64,000 nucleotides of DNA from positions 31,718-95,717 of the forward strand of contig CALUZH010000024.1 in the NCBI GenBank assembly GCA_944325255.1, in the 5' to 3' direction. This DNA comes from an uncultured Erysipelotrichaceae bacterium (GTDB lineage Bacteria; Bacillota_I; Bacilli_A; Erysipelotrichales; Erysipelotrichaceae). Of the stretch, positions 1-10,039 are shown piece by piece. Made by a program: the position numbers and the translations under genes. The notes under the pieces were generated by a model, which saw nothing but the letters and a program-made list of their open reading frames with translations, had not been told where the DNA came from and made no database searches. Position 1 is the stretch's first letter; every line of letters begins with the position of its first letter.

Positions 1-1525
1 TGAAGAAGAAGGCGTTGCTTATTTAGCGAAGCTTTCGGTTAGTGACCGGATTACTTTGATTTCTCCGCAGGGCGAAGTTCTTTTTGATAATCGGGCTGAC
101 AGCGAAGAAATGGAAAATCATTTGGACCGGGAAGAAATCGAGGAAGCCTTAAATAATACGGAAGGTTATGGTAAAAGGCGCAGCGATACTCTGGGCCATG
201 ATACCTTATACTATGCCAAGCTTTTAGATGACGGCAATATTCTACGTTTGGCCAGCGATGAAGCTACGGTCTTGGCTTTACTTTTAGGGATGTCTTCCCA
301 TCTATTTTGGATTATCTTATTGGCCATATTAATTGCCTATCTAATGGCCAAAAGAGCTTCGGATAAGCTGATTTCACCGATCAACAATATGGACATCATT
401 AAAGATAAAATTGCACCATACAGTGAATTGCAGCCATTGGTAAATCGTATCCAAACCCAAGCTTCAACGATTGATAATCAATTATCGGTGCTTAAACAAA
501 GATCGCAAGAATTTTTGGATATAACCGAAAATATGCAAGAAGGTCTTTTGGTCATCAATAAAAATGCCGAGGTTTTATCCTATAATAAGTCGGCCAGTTC
601 CATCTTTAAGACGCCGCCTAATCTTGATAAGCCCAGTGTTTATCAATTTTATCATGGTGCGGAATTTATGGATGCCGTAAGTAAGGCCCTTAAAGAAAAT
701 AAACGTACCAGTCAAAGACTGATTCTAGATTCAAGAATCTATATTGCGGTAATCAATCCGGTTACGGTGGTAACGGCGATTGAGGGGGCAACTATTTTAG
801 TTCGGGATGTTACAGAAGCCGAAATGCAGGAAAAAATCCGCCGGGAGTTTTCTGCCAATGTTTCGCATGAATTAAAGACGCCGCTTACTTCGATTGTCGG
901 CTTTGCGGAAATTATGAAGAATGGTTTGGTTGATGATGGTGATGTCAAAGAAATTGCCAATGATATATATACCGAAGCTAAGCACTTAATCAATCTCATC
1001 AATGATATTATTCATTTATCGCGCATTGAAGATAATAATCTTGAGGCCAGCAAGGTCGAATTTGTGGTTTCGGATGTGGTAGAAAGGGTTTTTGCCACCT
1101 TGAATATAGCGGCGGCCAAGAAAAATATTAAACTTATTCATGAACGGAAGGATTATGTTTTTAAGGGGGTAACCGGAATCTTTGAAGAGATAATCTATAA
1201 CTTATGCGATAATGCCATTCAATATGGAAGGCAAGACGGCTTTGTTAAAGTGGAAGTAAAATGTGACGATGATAATTTATATATTACGGTTGAAGATAAC
1301 GGAATCGGTATTGCGCCGGCTGACCAAAATCGGGTCTTTGAACGCTTTTATTCCGTTGATAAATCGCATTCTAAAAAAGCGGGCGGTACCGGTCTTGGCC
1401 TGTCGATTGTCAAACATGGTGTTATTTTACATGGCGGTACGGTTGAGCTTTCATCCAAGCTTGATGTCGGCTCAAAGTTTTATTTAACCTTTCCGCTCCA
1501 TAATAAAGCATCGGGGATAGCTTAA
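1..1525 (+). CDS. Sensor histidine kinase, PhoR/WalK type (5' end outside window)
   Basis: The reading frame is open from base 2, so the gene starts before the window; 507 residues are visible. In order there are an extracytoplasmic sensor segment, one membrane span (about residues 95-118 of the visible part), a PAS-like domain (ITENMQEGLLVI), a HisKA dimerisation domain with the H-box FSANVSHELKTPLTS, and a HATPase domain with N box (DNAIQYG), G1 (DNGIGIAP) and G2 (GGTGLGLSIVKHG). This order is that of PhoR/WalK-type membrane kinases, which autophosphorylate on the H-box His and pass the phosphate to a response regulator. The partner is presumably just upstream, outside the window. The signal (phosphate, cell wall or other) cannot be told from the sequence. 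Confidence 0.93.
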   Translation, partial: EEEGVAYLAKLSVSDRITLISPQGEVLFDNRADSEEMENHLDREEIEEALNNTEGYGKRRSDTLGHDTLYYAKLLDDGNILRLASDEATVLALLLGMSSHLFWIILLAILIAYLMAKRASDKLISPINNMDIIKDKIAPYSELQPLVNRIQTQASTIDNQLSVLKQRSQEFLDITENMQEGLLVINKNAEVLSYNKSASSIFKTPPNLDKPSVYQFYHGAEFMDAVSKALKENKRTSQRLILDSRIYIAVINPVTVVTAIEGATILVRDVTEAEMQEKIRREFSANVSHELKTPLTSIVGFAEIMKNGLVDDGDVKEIANDIYTEAKHLINLINDIIHLSRIEDNNLEASKVEFVVSDVVERVFATLNIAAAKKNIKLIHERKDYVFKGVTGIFEEIIYNLCDNAIQYGRQDGFVKVEVKCDDDNLYITVEDNGIGIAPADQNRVFERFYSVDKSHSKKAGGTGLGLSIVKHGVILHGGTVELSSKLDVGSKFYLTFPLHNKASGIA

Positions 1526-1540
1526 AATCCCCGCTTTTTT
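1512..1540 (+). terminator. Rho-independent terminator of the kinase gene
   Basis: A CGGGGAT/ATCCCCG stem is followed by a run of six T. The stop codon of the kinase lies in the loop. Confidence 0.85.
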
Positions 1541-1583
1541 AAAGCTTGATTGAAAGGGCTTTCCATCGTTAAGGAAATAAGTG

Positions 1584-1589
1584 TATAAT
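1584..1589 (+). promoter_or_regulatory. Probable -10 box of the glg operon
   Basis: A perfect TATAAT lies 28 bases before the glgC start, just after the upstream terminator. No good -35 is visible at 16-18 bp, so the promoter may be weak or activator-dependent. Confidence 0.55.
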
Positions 1590-1617
1590 GAAAATATAAA
1601 TAGGGGAAATAAATGAT

Positions 1618-2766
1618 ATGAAACAGAAAAAAATGGTAGCTATGATCCTTGCCGGCGGTAGAGGATCACGCCTTTTTGAGTTAACCAAAAAGGTGGCAAA
1701 ACCGGCCGTTCACTTTGGCGGCAAGTATCGGATTATTGACTTTGCCTTGTCTAATTGCGCCAACTCGCATATTTCGACCGTTGGGGTCTTGGTTCAATAC
1801 GAGTCAATCTTGCTTAATTCCTATGTTGCCCGTGACCATCTGTGGGGCTTAGACATTGCCGGAGGTGGTGTTTTTGTCTTGCCGCCTAGGGAAAAAGCTT
1901 CAAGTGGCTTAGATCTTTATCAGGGCACAGCGGATGCGATTACGCAAAATCTTGATTTTTTGGATCAGGAAGATGCCGAATATGTTTTGATACTTTCGGG
2001 CGATCATATTTATAAGATGAATTATGAAAAGATGCTCCGCAAGCATATCGAAAGCGGTGCTGATGCCACAATTGCCGTTATTCAAGTGCCGATTAAAGAG
2101 GCTAGCCGTTTCGGTATTATGAATTGTGACAAGGATGACCGGATTGTGGAATTTGAAGAAAAACCGGCTGAACCGAAGTCCGATTTGGCCAGTATGGGTA
2201 TTTATATCTTCACTTATAAAACCTTACGTAAATATTTGACCGAAGATGCCAAAAACGAAAATTCCAGTCATGACTTCGGCAAGGATATTATCCCTAATTA
2301 CATTAATGACGGTTTAAAGCTTCAAGCTTATCGTTTTGAAGGCTACTGGAAGGATGTCGGAACTATCGACAGTCTTTGGGAAGCCAATATGGATCTTTTG
2401 GATCATACTTCGGACCTCAATCTCTTCGATACTACTTGGAAGATTTATACCGATGATGCCAATACCTGTCCGCAATATCTTGGGGAGAATGCCGTTATTC
2501 ATAATGCTTATATTACCCAAGGTTGTGAAGTTGACGGGGAAGTTGAACACTCGGTATTATTTACTGATTGCTTAATCAAAAACGGTGCTAAAGTTAAGGA
2601 TTCGGTGGTTATGAATGGAGCAGTAGTCGGGGAAGGAGCCAAACTTGACCGTTGTTTGGTCATGGATGATGTCAAGATTCCTGATGGTATGGTATTGGGT
2701 GATCCAAAGTCGGAAAAAATATTATTGGTTACAAGACAGACAGTTAGCAAGGCAGGTGAAAAATAA
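1618..2766 (+). CDS. glgC: Glucose-1-phosphate adenylyltransferase, catalytic subunit GlgC
   Basis: Makes ADP-glucose from glucose-1-phosphate and ATP, the committed step of glycogen synthesis. The 382-residue protein has the nucleotidyl-transferase signature near the N-terminus ([19 protein letters not shown]), the GTADAI motif, [10 protein letters not shown] for sugar and metal binding, and a C-terminal left-handed beta-helix. The start at 1618 follows an AGGGGA ribosome site; an out-of-frame ATG at 1613 is ignored. It is first of a four-gene operon and its TAA overlaps the glgD ATG. In Bacillota GlgC usually works as a complex with GlgD, which is encoded next. Confidence 0.96.
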   Translation: MKQKKMVAMILAGGRGSRLFELTKKVAKPAVHFGGKYRIIDFALSNCANSHISTVGVLVQYESILLNSYVARDHLWGLDIAGGGVFVLPPREKASSGLDLYQGTADAITQNLDFLDQEDAEYVLILSGDHIYKMNYEKMLRKHIESGADATIAVIQVPIKEASRFGIMNCDKDDRIVEFEEKPAEPKSDLASMGIYIFTYKTLRKYLTEDAKNENSSHDFGKDIIPNYINDGLKLQAYRFEGYWKDVGTIDSLWEANMDLLDHTSDLNLFDTTWKIYTDDANTCPQYLGENAVIHNAYITQGCEVDGEVEHSVLFTDCLIKNGAKVKDSVVMNGAVVGEGAKLDRCLVMDDVKIPDGMVLGDPKSEKILLVTRQTVSKAGEK

Positions 2767-3878
2767 TGGCACGCGTATTAGGCATTTTAAATTTTGAATC
2801 TAATGAAGCAACATTGGGCGGATTGAATGATTCCCGGACTATCAGTGCCGTCAGCTTTTTAGGACGTTATCGGATTATGGACTTTCAGATGTCGAACTTT
2901 ACTAATTCCGGTATCGATAATATTCAGATTTATATCAAGAATTTCCCTCGATCGGTTATTGAACATGTTCAACATACCAACTACAATATCAACTCCAAAC
3001 GCGGTAAAATTCATATCTTGCACGGGGAAAAGCCGGCAATCAGCGAATTGTATAATAACGATATCGCTTCCTTTGCCGCCAATATGCAATATATTGAAGA
3101 CAGTCATGCCGAATATGTGATTATCGCTCCTTCGCACTTTGTCTATATTCAAGATTTTAGTGTCATGCTTGAGCATCACATCGATTCGGGCAATGATATC
3201 ACAATCTTGTATCAAAGTGTAAGCAATGCCAAAGACAGCTTTATAATGTGCGATGCATTGAGTTTTGATGATGATAAGTATGTCCGTGACATCACCAAGA
3301 ATCTCGGCAAATATAAAAATCGGGATATTTCCTTGGAATGTTACTGCCTGTCGAAAAAACTCTTTATCAAGCTGGTTGAAGAGGCCCAAGAAACCTCAAG
3401 TCTTTATTGGTTTAAGGACGCCCTCGTTGATAAAATCGATACTTTAAAGATTCAAGGTTATGCCCATCGGGGTTATGCGGCTTGTATCAATTCGCTTAAA
3501 GCCTATTATGATACCAGTATGCAAATTCGGACATCCAAGATCTTGCATGAGATGATATCCGATAATTGGCCGATTTATACAATGACCAATGACTCTTGTC
3601 CGACGCTTTATCGCGATGAAGGCAAGGCCGTGAATTCGATTGTCGGTAACGGTTGCGAGATTGAAGGCACGGTTATCAATAGTGTTATCGGCCGTGGTGT
3701 AGTAATTAAAAAAGGATCGGTAATTAAGGATTCGGTAGTTTTACCGGGAGCCTATATCAATAAAGATGTTTATGTTGAAAATACGGTTGTCGATCGTTAT
3801 GCCGATGTTACCCATGTCAAGGAAATAAAGGGAAGCTTGGAAAATCCGGCTTATGTAAAAAGAAGGGATCATATCTGA
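2766..3878 (+). CDS. glgD: GlgD, regulatory subunit of ADP-glucose pyrophosphorylase
   Basis: A 370-residue homologue of GlgC that keeps the overall fold (GRYRIMDFQMSNFTNSG, C-terminal beta-helix with hexapeptide-like repeats) but lacks the glycine-rich GGRGSRL loop. It is therefore probably non-catalytic and modulates GlgC, as known for the GlgC/GlgD pair of Bacillus and Geobacillus. It overlaps glgC by one base (TAATG) and glgA by one base (TGATG), indicating translational coupling. Confidence 0.95.
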   Translation: MARVLGILNFESNEATLGGLNDSRTISAVSFLGRYRIMDFQMSNFTNSGIDNIQIYIKNFPRSVIEHVQHTNYNINSKRGKIHILHGEKPAISELYNNDIASFAANMQYIEDSHAEYVIIAPSHFVYIQDFSVMLEHHIDSGNDITILYQSVSNAKDSFIMCDALSFDDDKYVRDITKNLGKYKNRDISLECYCLSKKLFIKLVEEAQETSSLYWFKDALVDKIDTLKIQGYAHRGYAACINSLKAYYDTSMQIRTSKILHEMISDNWPIYTMTNDSCPTLYRDEGKAVNSIVGNGCEIEGTVINSVIGRGVVIKKGSVIKDSVVLPGAYINKDVYVENTVVDRYADVTHVKEIKGSLENPAYVKRRDHI

Positions 3879-5320
3879 TGGCTACAAAAGTTTTATTTGT
3901 CAGCTTTGAATCTTTGCCTTTTGTCAAGACCGGTGGTTTGGCCGATGTTGTATATGCTTTACCTAAGGCCATTGACAAACGCAAATTTGAAGTTCGGGTT
4001 GTAATGCCGCTTTTAAAGGTGATTAAAGAAAATCATTATGACCGTTTAAAATACCTTGATCATATCTATGTTCAAAGCGGTATGATCAATGAAGAAGCCA
4101 ATATTTATTCTTGTGATAATGAGGGGGTAGAATATCTTTTTATTGAAAATGATACCTTCTTTAATCGTGACGGTGTCTATGGCTATGATGATGATGCTGC
4201 CCGCTTCAGCTTCTTTAATGTGGCAGTTTTGGAAATGATGATCAAACTTGATTATTATCCGGATATTTGCCATGAACATGACTATCATACGGGTGTTTTG
4301 CCGGCTCTTTGCAAGATTCGCTATAATGCCATTGAAAGTATCAGACGGATTAAACATGTCTTTACCATCCATAATTTAGCTTATCAGGGCATGTATGACA
4401 AAAAGGTCCTCTTTGATCTTTTAGCCTTTGATTATCGTTATTATGAAGATGGCTCTTTGCGTTTTAACGATTGTTGCAACTTCATGAAGATTGCCATTGT
4501 CTTTGCCGATATTATAACGACGGTATCGCGTACTTATGCTTATGAGATTCAGACTCCGGAATATGGTGAAAATCTTGAAGTAATCCTCCAATATCGTCAT
4601 GAAGACCTTTATGGTATTGTCAATGGTATTGATACCGATACCTTCAATCCTTCGACTGACAAGATTTATCGTAACTATACTAATCGCACAGTCTTTGACC
4701 GCAAGGTTGAAAACAAGCGTTCTTTACAATATGAATTGGGTTTGGAGGATCGTCCCGATACCTTGCTTGTGGGCATGATTTCCCGCCTTACTTGGCAAAA
4801 GGGCTTGGATCTTTTTGTCAATGCTTTGCCGCGTATTTTGCATCGTGATGTCCAAGTGGCCATTTTGGGAGCCGGTGAATCACGTTATGAATATGCCTTA
4901 AGAATGATGGAAGATCGTTACAAACATAAGGCTGTATATTATTGCGGCTATAATGAAGGTTTGGCTCATCGGATGTATGCCGGATTAGATATGCTCATTA
5001 TGCCTTCACTTTTTGAACCATGCGGTATTTCCCAACTCATAGCGATGCGCTATGGAACCTTGCCGATGGTCAGAGAAACCGGCGGTTTAAAAGATACGGT
5101 TGAACCGCTCAATGAATATGCCAAGACCGGTCGAGGCTTCAGTTTTGGTCCTTTTGACCAATATGCCTTTGATCATGTCTTTGATTATGCCTTTGATCAA
5201 TATTATTATCATCAAGACAATTGGCAAATGCTTATGCAAAATGCCATGACCTATGATGTAAGTTTCAAGGCTTCGGCCAAAGAATATGAAAATCTTTATC
5301 AGAAAGTTTTAACGAAGTAA
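3878..5320 (+). CDS. glgA: Glycogen synthase (ADP-glucose dependent, GT5)
   Basis: Extends alpha-1,4-glucan chains from ADP-glucose. The 480-residue length is normal for bacterial GlgA. The N-terminal KTGGLADVVYALPKA motif (the KxGGL substrate loop) and the C-terminal EPCGISQLIAMRYGT motif with its catalytic Glu are both present. It is the third gene of the glg operon, one base overlapped with glgD and separated from glgB by one base. Confidence 0.96.
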   Translation: MATKVLFVSFESLPFVKTGGLADVVYALPKAIDKRKFEVRVVMPLLKVIKENHYDRLKYLDHIYVQSGMINEEANIYSCDNEGVEYLFIENDTFFNRDGVYGYDDDAARFSFFNVAVLEMMIKLDYYPDICHEHDYHTGVLPALCKIRYNAIESIRRIKHVFTIHNLAYQGMYDKKVLFDLLAFDYRYYEDGSLRFNDCCNFMKIAIVFADIITTVSRTYAYEIQTPEYGENLEVILQYRHEDLYGIVNGIDTDTFNPSTDKIYRNYTNRTVFDRKVENKRSLQYELGLEDRPDTLLVGMISRLTWQKGLDLFVNALPRILHRDVQVAILGAGESRYEYALRMMEDRYKHKAVYYCGYNEGLAHRMYAGLDMLIMPSLFEPCGISQLIAMRYGTLPMVRETGGLKDTVEPLNEYAKTGRGFSFGPFDQYAFDHVFDYAFDQYYYHQDNWQMLMQNAMTYDVSFKASAKEYENLYQKVLTK

Positions 5321-5321
5321 T

Positions 5322-7175
5322 ATGCCTAATTTTGATGCTTTTTTCGCCGGTGAAGAACTCTTTGCCTATAAGCTTTTCGGAGCTCATAAAAAAGATGATG
5401 GGGTGGAATTCACCCTATGGGCTCCCCATGCTTATAAGGTGGAAGTAGTTTCGTCATTAGACGACTGGCAGGGATCATATCCGATGACTAAAGTTGATGA
5501 TCGCGGTATTTGGTATCTTTACTTGTCGGATACCACCTTTATCTACAGTTACCGTTATCGGATATATAAAGATGAATTTACTTATCATGATAAGATTGAT
5601 CCTTATGCTTTTTATAGTGAATTAAGGCCGGCCAACGCCTCATGTATGTATGATCTTGATTATTATAAGTTCGATGATTATTATTATATGAATGATCGGC
5701 GCTTAGATTACGGATCAGCTTTAAATATCTATGAGGTTCATTTAAATGGCTTTAAAAAGGGCGAAGGGAAGCTTTTCAGTTATCGGGAAGCCAAGGAAGA
5801 ACTTTTGCCATATGTCTTAGAAAACGGCTTTACTCATATTGAATTGATGCCACTTTTCGAACATCCTTTTGACGGTTCCTGGGGCTATCAGGCTACCGGT
5901 TTTTATTCGGCGACATCCCGTTATGGGACACCTTATGATTTGATGGACTTTATCAATGCCTGTCACCAAAAGGGTATCGGGGTCATTTTAGATGTGGTAT
6001 ATGCCCATTTTGTCAAAGATGATTTCGGTCTTATCAATTTTGATTTTGCCCCTTTATATGAATATGGGGAAGCGCATTTGATGAAAAGTGAATGGGACAG
6101 TTATTATTTTGATTTAAACAGCGGACCGGTTATTTCCTTTTTGATGTCGAGTGCCAATTTCTTTTTGAAGGAATATCATATCGACGGTCTGCGTTTTGAT
6201 GCCGTCAGCCACTTTATTTATCACCAAGGCAATAAAGATAAGGGCGATAATCTTGAGGGTCAGGCATTTATCAAACGGATGAATTGGATGCTTAAACAAA
6301 TTCATCCGAGCTGTCTTTTGATCGCTGAAGATTCAAGTGACTATCCAAGTGTTACCAAGGCGGTTCCTTATGGCGGTTTAGGCTTTGACTATAAGTGGGA
6401 CTTGGGCTGGATGAATGATACATTGAAATATTATAAGATGGACCATGAGTATCGTAAGTATCATCATAATCTTTTAACCTTTTCGATGGCCTATTTTTAC
6501 AGTGAACGTTTTTTGTTGCCGCTGTCTCATGATGAAGTAGTACATTCTAAGGGTACAATTATAGATAAGATGTTCGGTACTTATGAAGAAAAATTCCATT
6601 TATGCCGCAATCTTTTTGTCTATATGTTCACGCATCCGGGCAAGAAACTTAATTTTATGGGCAATGAAATGGCCATGTTTCGGGAATTCGATGAGAAAAA
6701 AGAACTCGATTGGTTCTTACTAAAATATCCTTTACATGATTCTTTTGCCCGTTTTTTCAGAGATATGTCCATGATTTATCGGGCTTACCCGGCTTTCTAT
6801 AAATATGATTTTGACTATCGCTACTTTAGATGGATTGATGCCGACAATAATCGACAAAGCATTTATTCCTTTATCCGGATGGATGATGAATATTGCTTCG
6901 TTATTGTCTTAAATATGATGCCGATAGCTTATGAAGATTATATGCTCGGCGTTCCGTATTTTGGCAACTACATTGAAATTATGAATAGCGAAAAAGATAT
7001 CTACAGCGGTTGCAATATGTGCAATTTTAAACCGCTCAGAACTTATAAGAAAGCAAATCATGGCATGCCTTATTCATTGAAGATGCGGATCGCACCTTTT
7101 GCGGGCATTATTTTCCGCACTAAACGTAAAGAAAAAAGCATCGATAAGGAAACAAAACAAAAGAATAAAGATTGA
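5322..7175 (+). CDS. glgB: 1,4-alpha-glucan branching enzyme (GH13)
   Basis: Introduces alpha-1,6 branches into glycogen. The 617-residue protein has an N-terminal carbohydrate-binding domain (FTLWAPHAYKVEVV) and a GH13 barrel with the four conserved regions: DVVYAHF, GLRFDAVSHF (nucleophile Asp), IAEDSSDYP (acid/base Glu) and LPLSHDEVVH. The C-terminus is a beta domain with a Lys-rich tail. It is the last gene of the glg operon. No clear terminator is seen in the 55-bp gap before rpmG. Confidence 0.95.
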   Translation: MPNFDAFFAGEELFAYKLFGAHKKDDGVEFTLWAPHAYKVEVVSSLDDWQGSYPMTKVDDRGIWYLYLSDTTFIYSYRYRIYKDEFTYHDKIDPYAFYSELRPANASCMYDLDYYKFDDYYYMNDRRLDYGSALNIYEVHLNGFKKGEGKLFSYREAKEELLPYVLENGFTHIELMPLFEHPFDGSWGYQATGFYSATSRYGTPYDLMDFINACHQKGIGVILDVVYAHFVKDDFGLINFDFAPLYEYGEAHLMKSEWDSYYFDLNSGPVISFLMSSANFFLKEYHIDGLRFDAVSHFIYHQGNKDKGDNLEGQAFIKRMNWMLKQIHPSCLLIAEDSSDYPSVTKAVPYGGLGFDYKWDLGWMNDTLKYYKMDHEYRKYHHNLLTFSMAYFYSERFLLPLSHDEVVHSKGTIIDKMFGTYEEKFHLCRNLFVYMFTHPGKKLNFMGNEMAMFREFDEKKELDWFLLKYPLHDSFARFFRDMSMIYRAYPAFYKYDFDYRYFRWIDADNNRQSIYSFIRMDDEYCFVIVLNMMPIAYEDYMLGVPYFGNYIEIMNSEKDIYSGCNMCNFKPLRTYKKANHGMPYSLKMRIAPFAGIIFRTKRKEKSIDKETKQKNKD

Positions 7176-7230
7176 TTTTAAGTTAAAGATTTGCTAGTAT
7201 ATATAAGCAATTACCAAGGAGGCTATAACA

Positions 7231-7380
7231 ATGAGAGACGATATTACATTCAAATGTTCGGAATGTGGTGAAGAAAACTACATCGGCACCAGAAATAAGA
7301 AAAAGCACCCGGAAAAAATGGAAATCAAGAAATACTGCCCGCGGTGCAACAAGAAGACCGTTCACAAGGAGAAGAAATAA
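7231..7380 (+). CDS. rpmG: 50S ribosomal protein L33, zinc-binding form
   Basis: A 49-residue protein starting [17 protein letters not shown], preceded by a strong CAAGGAGG site. Two CxxC pairs (C9/C12 and C36/C39) make it the zinc-containing (C+) paralogue. Many Bacillota carry both C+ and C- forms and switch between them under zinc limitation. Here it sits between the glg operon and the hydrolase/comG genes. Confidence 0.95.
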   Translation: MRDDITFKCSECGEENYIGTRNKKKHPEKMEIKKYCPRCNKKTVHKEKK

Positions 7381-7406
7381 GTCGCAAGACTTTTTCTTTT
7401 TATTTT

Positions 7407-8018
7407 ATGGAAATTACCCGCCTTGTCTTAGGTCCCTTGGCTACCAACACTTATTGTCTCAAGATTGACAATAGTGTCATAATTATCGATCCGGCCGGTC
7501 GCTTAGACAAAATGCTGCCTTATTTGGATCAATGCGATTTCTTGGCTATTCTTTTGACGCATGGACACTTTGATCATATTCGCGGCGTTGACAAACTTTA
7601 TGATGCCTATCATATTCCGGTATATATGAATATGGCTGATCATGCCTTGGCTACCAGTGAAAGCGAGTACCAATATACGGTATCCATATTCGGTTTTGGC
7701 TCTAAGCTTAAATCACCAATTAGTCCAATGACTGAAGGTGAACATCAAATCGGTCCGTTTAAGTTTACGACTTATTTTACGCCCGGACATACGGCCGGAA
7801 GTGTCCTTTATCGCTTTGGTCAAGATCTTTTTACCGGTGATACTTTATTCAAAGGCAGTGTTGGGAGAACTGATTTGCATACCGGTAATGCTAATATGCT
7901 TAAGGATTCTTTACGTTTTATCAAGACCCTTGATCCGGAACTTATCATTCATCCCGGACATGACGAAGAAAGCACATTGGCCTATGAATTTGCCAATAAT
8001 CCTCATCTTAGACCCTAA
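7407..8018 (+). CDS. Metallo-beta-lactamase-fold hydrolase (YqgX/GloB-like)
   Basis: Encodes about 203 residues from the ATG at 7407. Metal-ligand motifs are THGHFDHIRG (HxHxDH), PGHTAGS, FTGDTLF and HPGHDEES, the pattern of the small hydroxyacylglutathione-hydrolase-like family. In-frame codons upstream reach a GTG at 7344 inside rpmG, so the exact start is uncertain; no good ribosome site precedes 7407. In Bacillus subtilis a similar gene (yqgX) lies a little upstream of comGA, so this arrangement may be conserved. Substrate unknown. Confidence 0.85.
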   Translation: MEITRLVLGPLATNTYCLKIDNSVIIIDPAGRLDKMLPYLDQCDFLAILLTHGHFDHIRGVDKLYDAYHIPVYMNMADHALATSESEYQYTVSIFGFGSKLKSPISPMTEGEHQIGPFKFTTYFTPGHTAGSVLYRFGQDLFTGDTLFKGSVGRTDLHTGNANMLKDSLRFIKTLDPELIIHPGHDEESTLAYEFANNPHLRP

Positions 8019-8031
8019 GGGGTCTTTTTTT
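8010..8031 (+). terminator. Terminator overlapping the end of the hydrolase gene
   Basis: An AGACCC/GGGTCT stem with a TAAG loop is followed by seven T. The stop codon forms part of the loop. Confidence 0.8.
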
Positions 8032-8081
8032 ATTTAGGACTTTTGTTTCCTTCCTTAAACAATAATACGAAGGAGGAAAAG

Positions 8082-9065
8082 GTGGAGAAAAGATTAAATG
8101 CGCTGTTGCGTTTGGCTTTGGCCAAGGAAGCGACTGATATTCACTTTACCCGACGCCGTTTTGAAATAAAGATTGAGATGCGTATCCATGAGTTGATGTA
8201 TCCGGTAAAAAGTGAAAAACAGGATCTGCGGTTAATGCGTTACTTGCAATATTTATCCGGCCTAGATGTCGGCAATTTACTAAAACCGCAAACCGGGCAA
8301 TTTGAATACGGGATTGACGGAAATCTTTTATCTTTGCGTTATGCCGTAATCAGTAATATGCATTTTACCAGCGGGGTATTGCGAATCTTGAATAAAGAAC
8401 TAAAGATCAACCCGTATAAGCTTTCACTTATGGCTTGGCAAAATGACATATTATTGAAGGCAGTTAATGCCGACAGCGGCTTGCTTCTTTTTTCCGGAGC
8501 GACCGGTTCAGGCAAGACCACAAGTCTTTATAGTTTATTAAAGGCAGTAGCTCACAAAAAAATATATACGCTTGAAGACCCGATTGAAGTGATCAATGAA
8601 GAATTTGTGCAGTTGCCGATCAATGAAGCTATCGGCTTTGATTATGCCGAAGGGATAAAACAGATTATGCGTCATGATCCCGACATCATTATGATCGGTG
8701 AGATTCGTGATGAAAAAGCGGCCAGGATGGCAATCAGAGCGGCTAATACCGGACATCTAGTCGTCACCAGTATTCATGCGACCAGCGCCGGCGGTTCAAT
8801 AAACCGCATGGTGGAATTGGGTGCTGATAAAAGACAATTGGCTGATGTTTTAATCCTTTTGAGCTATCAAAAGATGGTCTATACCAAAAAGAATAATGAA
8901 CGTTTAGTCCTTTATGAGCTGATGGCTGATGAAGAATTGGCGCATTATCTTAAGACCGGTAAACATTCTGATGCCTATGTCGATGTCACCGGCCAGCTTA
9001 AAAAGCTTGTTAAATCAGATATTCTCGATGAAAAAATTCTGGATCAAAGAAGTCATCTCACTTGA
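8082..9065 (+). CDS. comGA: ComGA, competence pseudopilus assembly ATPase
   Basis: A traffic ATPase of the PilB/GspE family, 327 residues, which powers assembly of the DNA-uptake pilus at the inner face of the membrane. Walker A (SGATGSGKTTSLYSLL), Asp box, and Walker B (DPDIIMIGEIRDEKAARMA) are clear. The GTG at 8082 is chosen because AAGGAGG ends 5 bases before it; an upstream TTG at 8043 has no ribosome site. Like other ComGA proteins it lacks the long N-terminal domain of GspE. First of seven overlapping comG genes. Confidence 0.93.
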   Translation: MEKRLNALLRLALAKEATDIHFTRRRFEIKIEMRIHELMYPVKSEKQDLRLMRYLQYLSGLDVGNLLKPQTGQFEYGIDGNLLSLRYAVISNMHFTSGVLRILNKELKINPYKLSLMAWQNDILLKAVNADSGLLLFSGATGSGKTTSLYSLLKAVAHKKIYTLEDPIEVINEEFVQLPINEAIGFDYAEGIKQIMRHDPDIIMIGEIRDEKAARMAIRAANTGHLVVTSIHATSAGGSINRMVELGADKRQLADVLILLSYQKMVYTKKNNERLVLYELMADEELAHYLKTGKHSDAYVDVTGQLKKLVKSDILDEKILDQRSHLT

Positions 9066-10026
9066 TGATTGGCGAGCCATTCACACTTTGATCAAAACCA
9101 ATCTCCCCTTGCAAGAATGTTTGGCTCTTTTGATCAACAAGGGAAATAAAAAGCTTTTTGAAAGAATTTTGCAGGCTTTAAAAGCCGGTCAACGTATTGA
9201 TGAGGCAGTCTTACCATATTTAGATAAGCGTCTGAAATCCGCTTTTTCCTCTTTTATTCAAGTTTTAACTTTTGAAAAAGCTCTCGAGATGAGTTTGGAA
9301 ATATATGACTATGACCAAAAAAGACAAAAACAATTACGGAAAGATTTAGTTTATCCGGGTTTATTATTTATCTTTTCTTTGCTGGGGCTCTATCTTTTTG
9401 ATACCTTCGGACTGGATGCGATTTTTAATATTCTTGCCTCTTTTACGGTAGATATCGGAGCTTTTTATATCTTTCGTCTTTTAATTCGCTTATTTATTTA
9501 TTCAATTTTTGTAATTTTAATTGTCTGCGGATTGATCTTTTTATTTTTTAATCATCCTGGCAGAATTGTCATTCTTTATATTTTGGTGAGTCGCTATTTT
9601 CCCGATTCTTTGTGGCAGCTTTATTACAGTCAAAATTTTATTGCCCTTTTTGCCCTATGTGGGGAATTAGGTTATAAGACTAAAGAAACTTTGGCTATTT
9701 TAAAAAGTATGCGCGAAAAACCGCTTATTTCTTTTTTGGCCTATCATGTCGATGAAGCTTTTATGAAGGGTGAGGGGATGGCGGAGGCCCTTGATAATCC
9801 TTATTTAGATTCAAGGCTTCGATCCTTTATGAAAATGGCTGTTGTTTCTTTAAATTTTGATAAATTGTTAAGGCGTTATGTCGAGGTCTGTGCCATGGAT
9901 ATGGAAAGAAGAATTAAGAAATATACACGGATTGTCCAACTCAGCATCTATATCTTGATCGGGGTAATGTTGATATTTATCTATCAAGTATTATTTTTGC
10001 CGATTCAAGCTATCGGCCAATTTTGA
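9028..10026 (+). CDS. comGB: ComGB, pilus platform membrane protein (GspF family)
   Basis: About 332 residues with three or more hydrophobic stretches typical of the GspF/PilC platform (LVYPGLLFIFSLLGLYLF, a long central pair, and a C-terminal span). The start at ATG 9028 (MKKFWIKEV) gives a 38-base overlap with comGA and the normal family length; the frame is open further upstream inside comGA. It should anchor the pseudopilus and interact with ComGA. Confidence 0.88.
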   Translation: MKKFWIKEVISLDDWRAIHTLIKTNLPLQECLALLINKGNKKLFERILQALKAGQRIDEAVLPYLDKRLKSAFSSFIQVLTFEKALEMSLEIYDYDQKRQKQLRKDLVYPGLLFIFSLLGLYLFDTFGLDAIFNILASFTVDIGAFYIFRLLIRLFIYSIFVILIVCGLIFLFFNHPGRIVILYILVSRYFPDSLWQLYYSQNFIALFALCGELGYKTKETLAILKSMREKPLISFLAYHVDEAFMKGEGMAEALDNPYLDSRLRSFMKMAVVSLNFDKLLRRYVEVCAMDMERRIKKYTRIVQLSIYILIGVMLIFIYQVLFLPIQAIGQF

Positions 10027-10039
10027 GGAGAACTTAAGT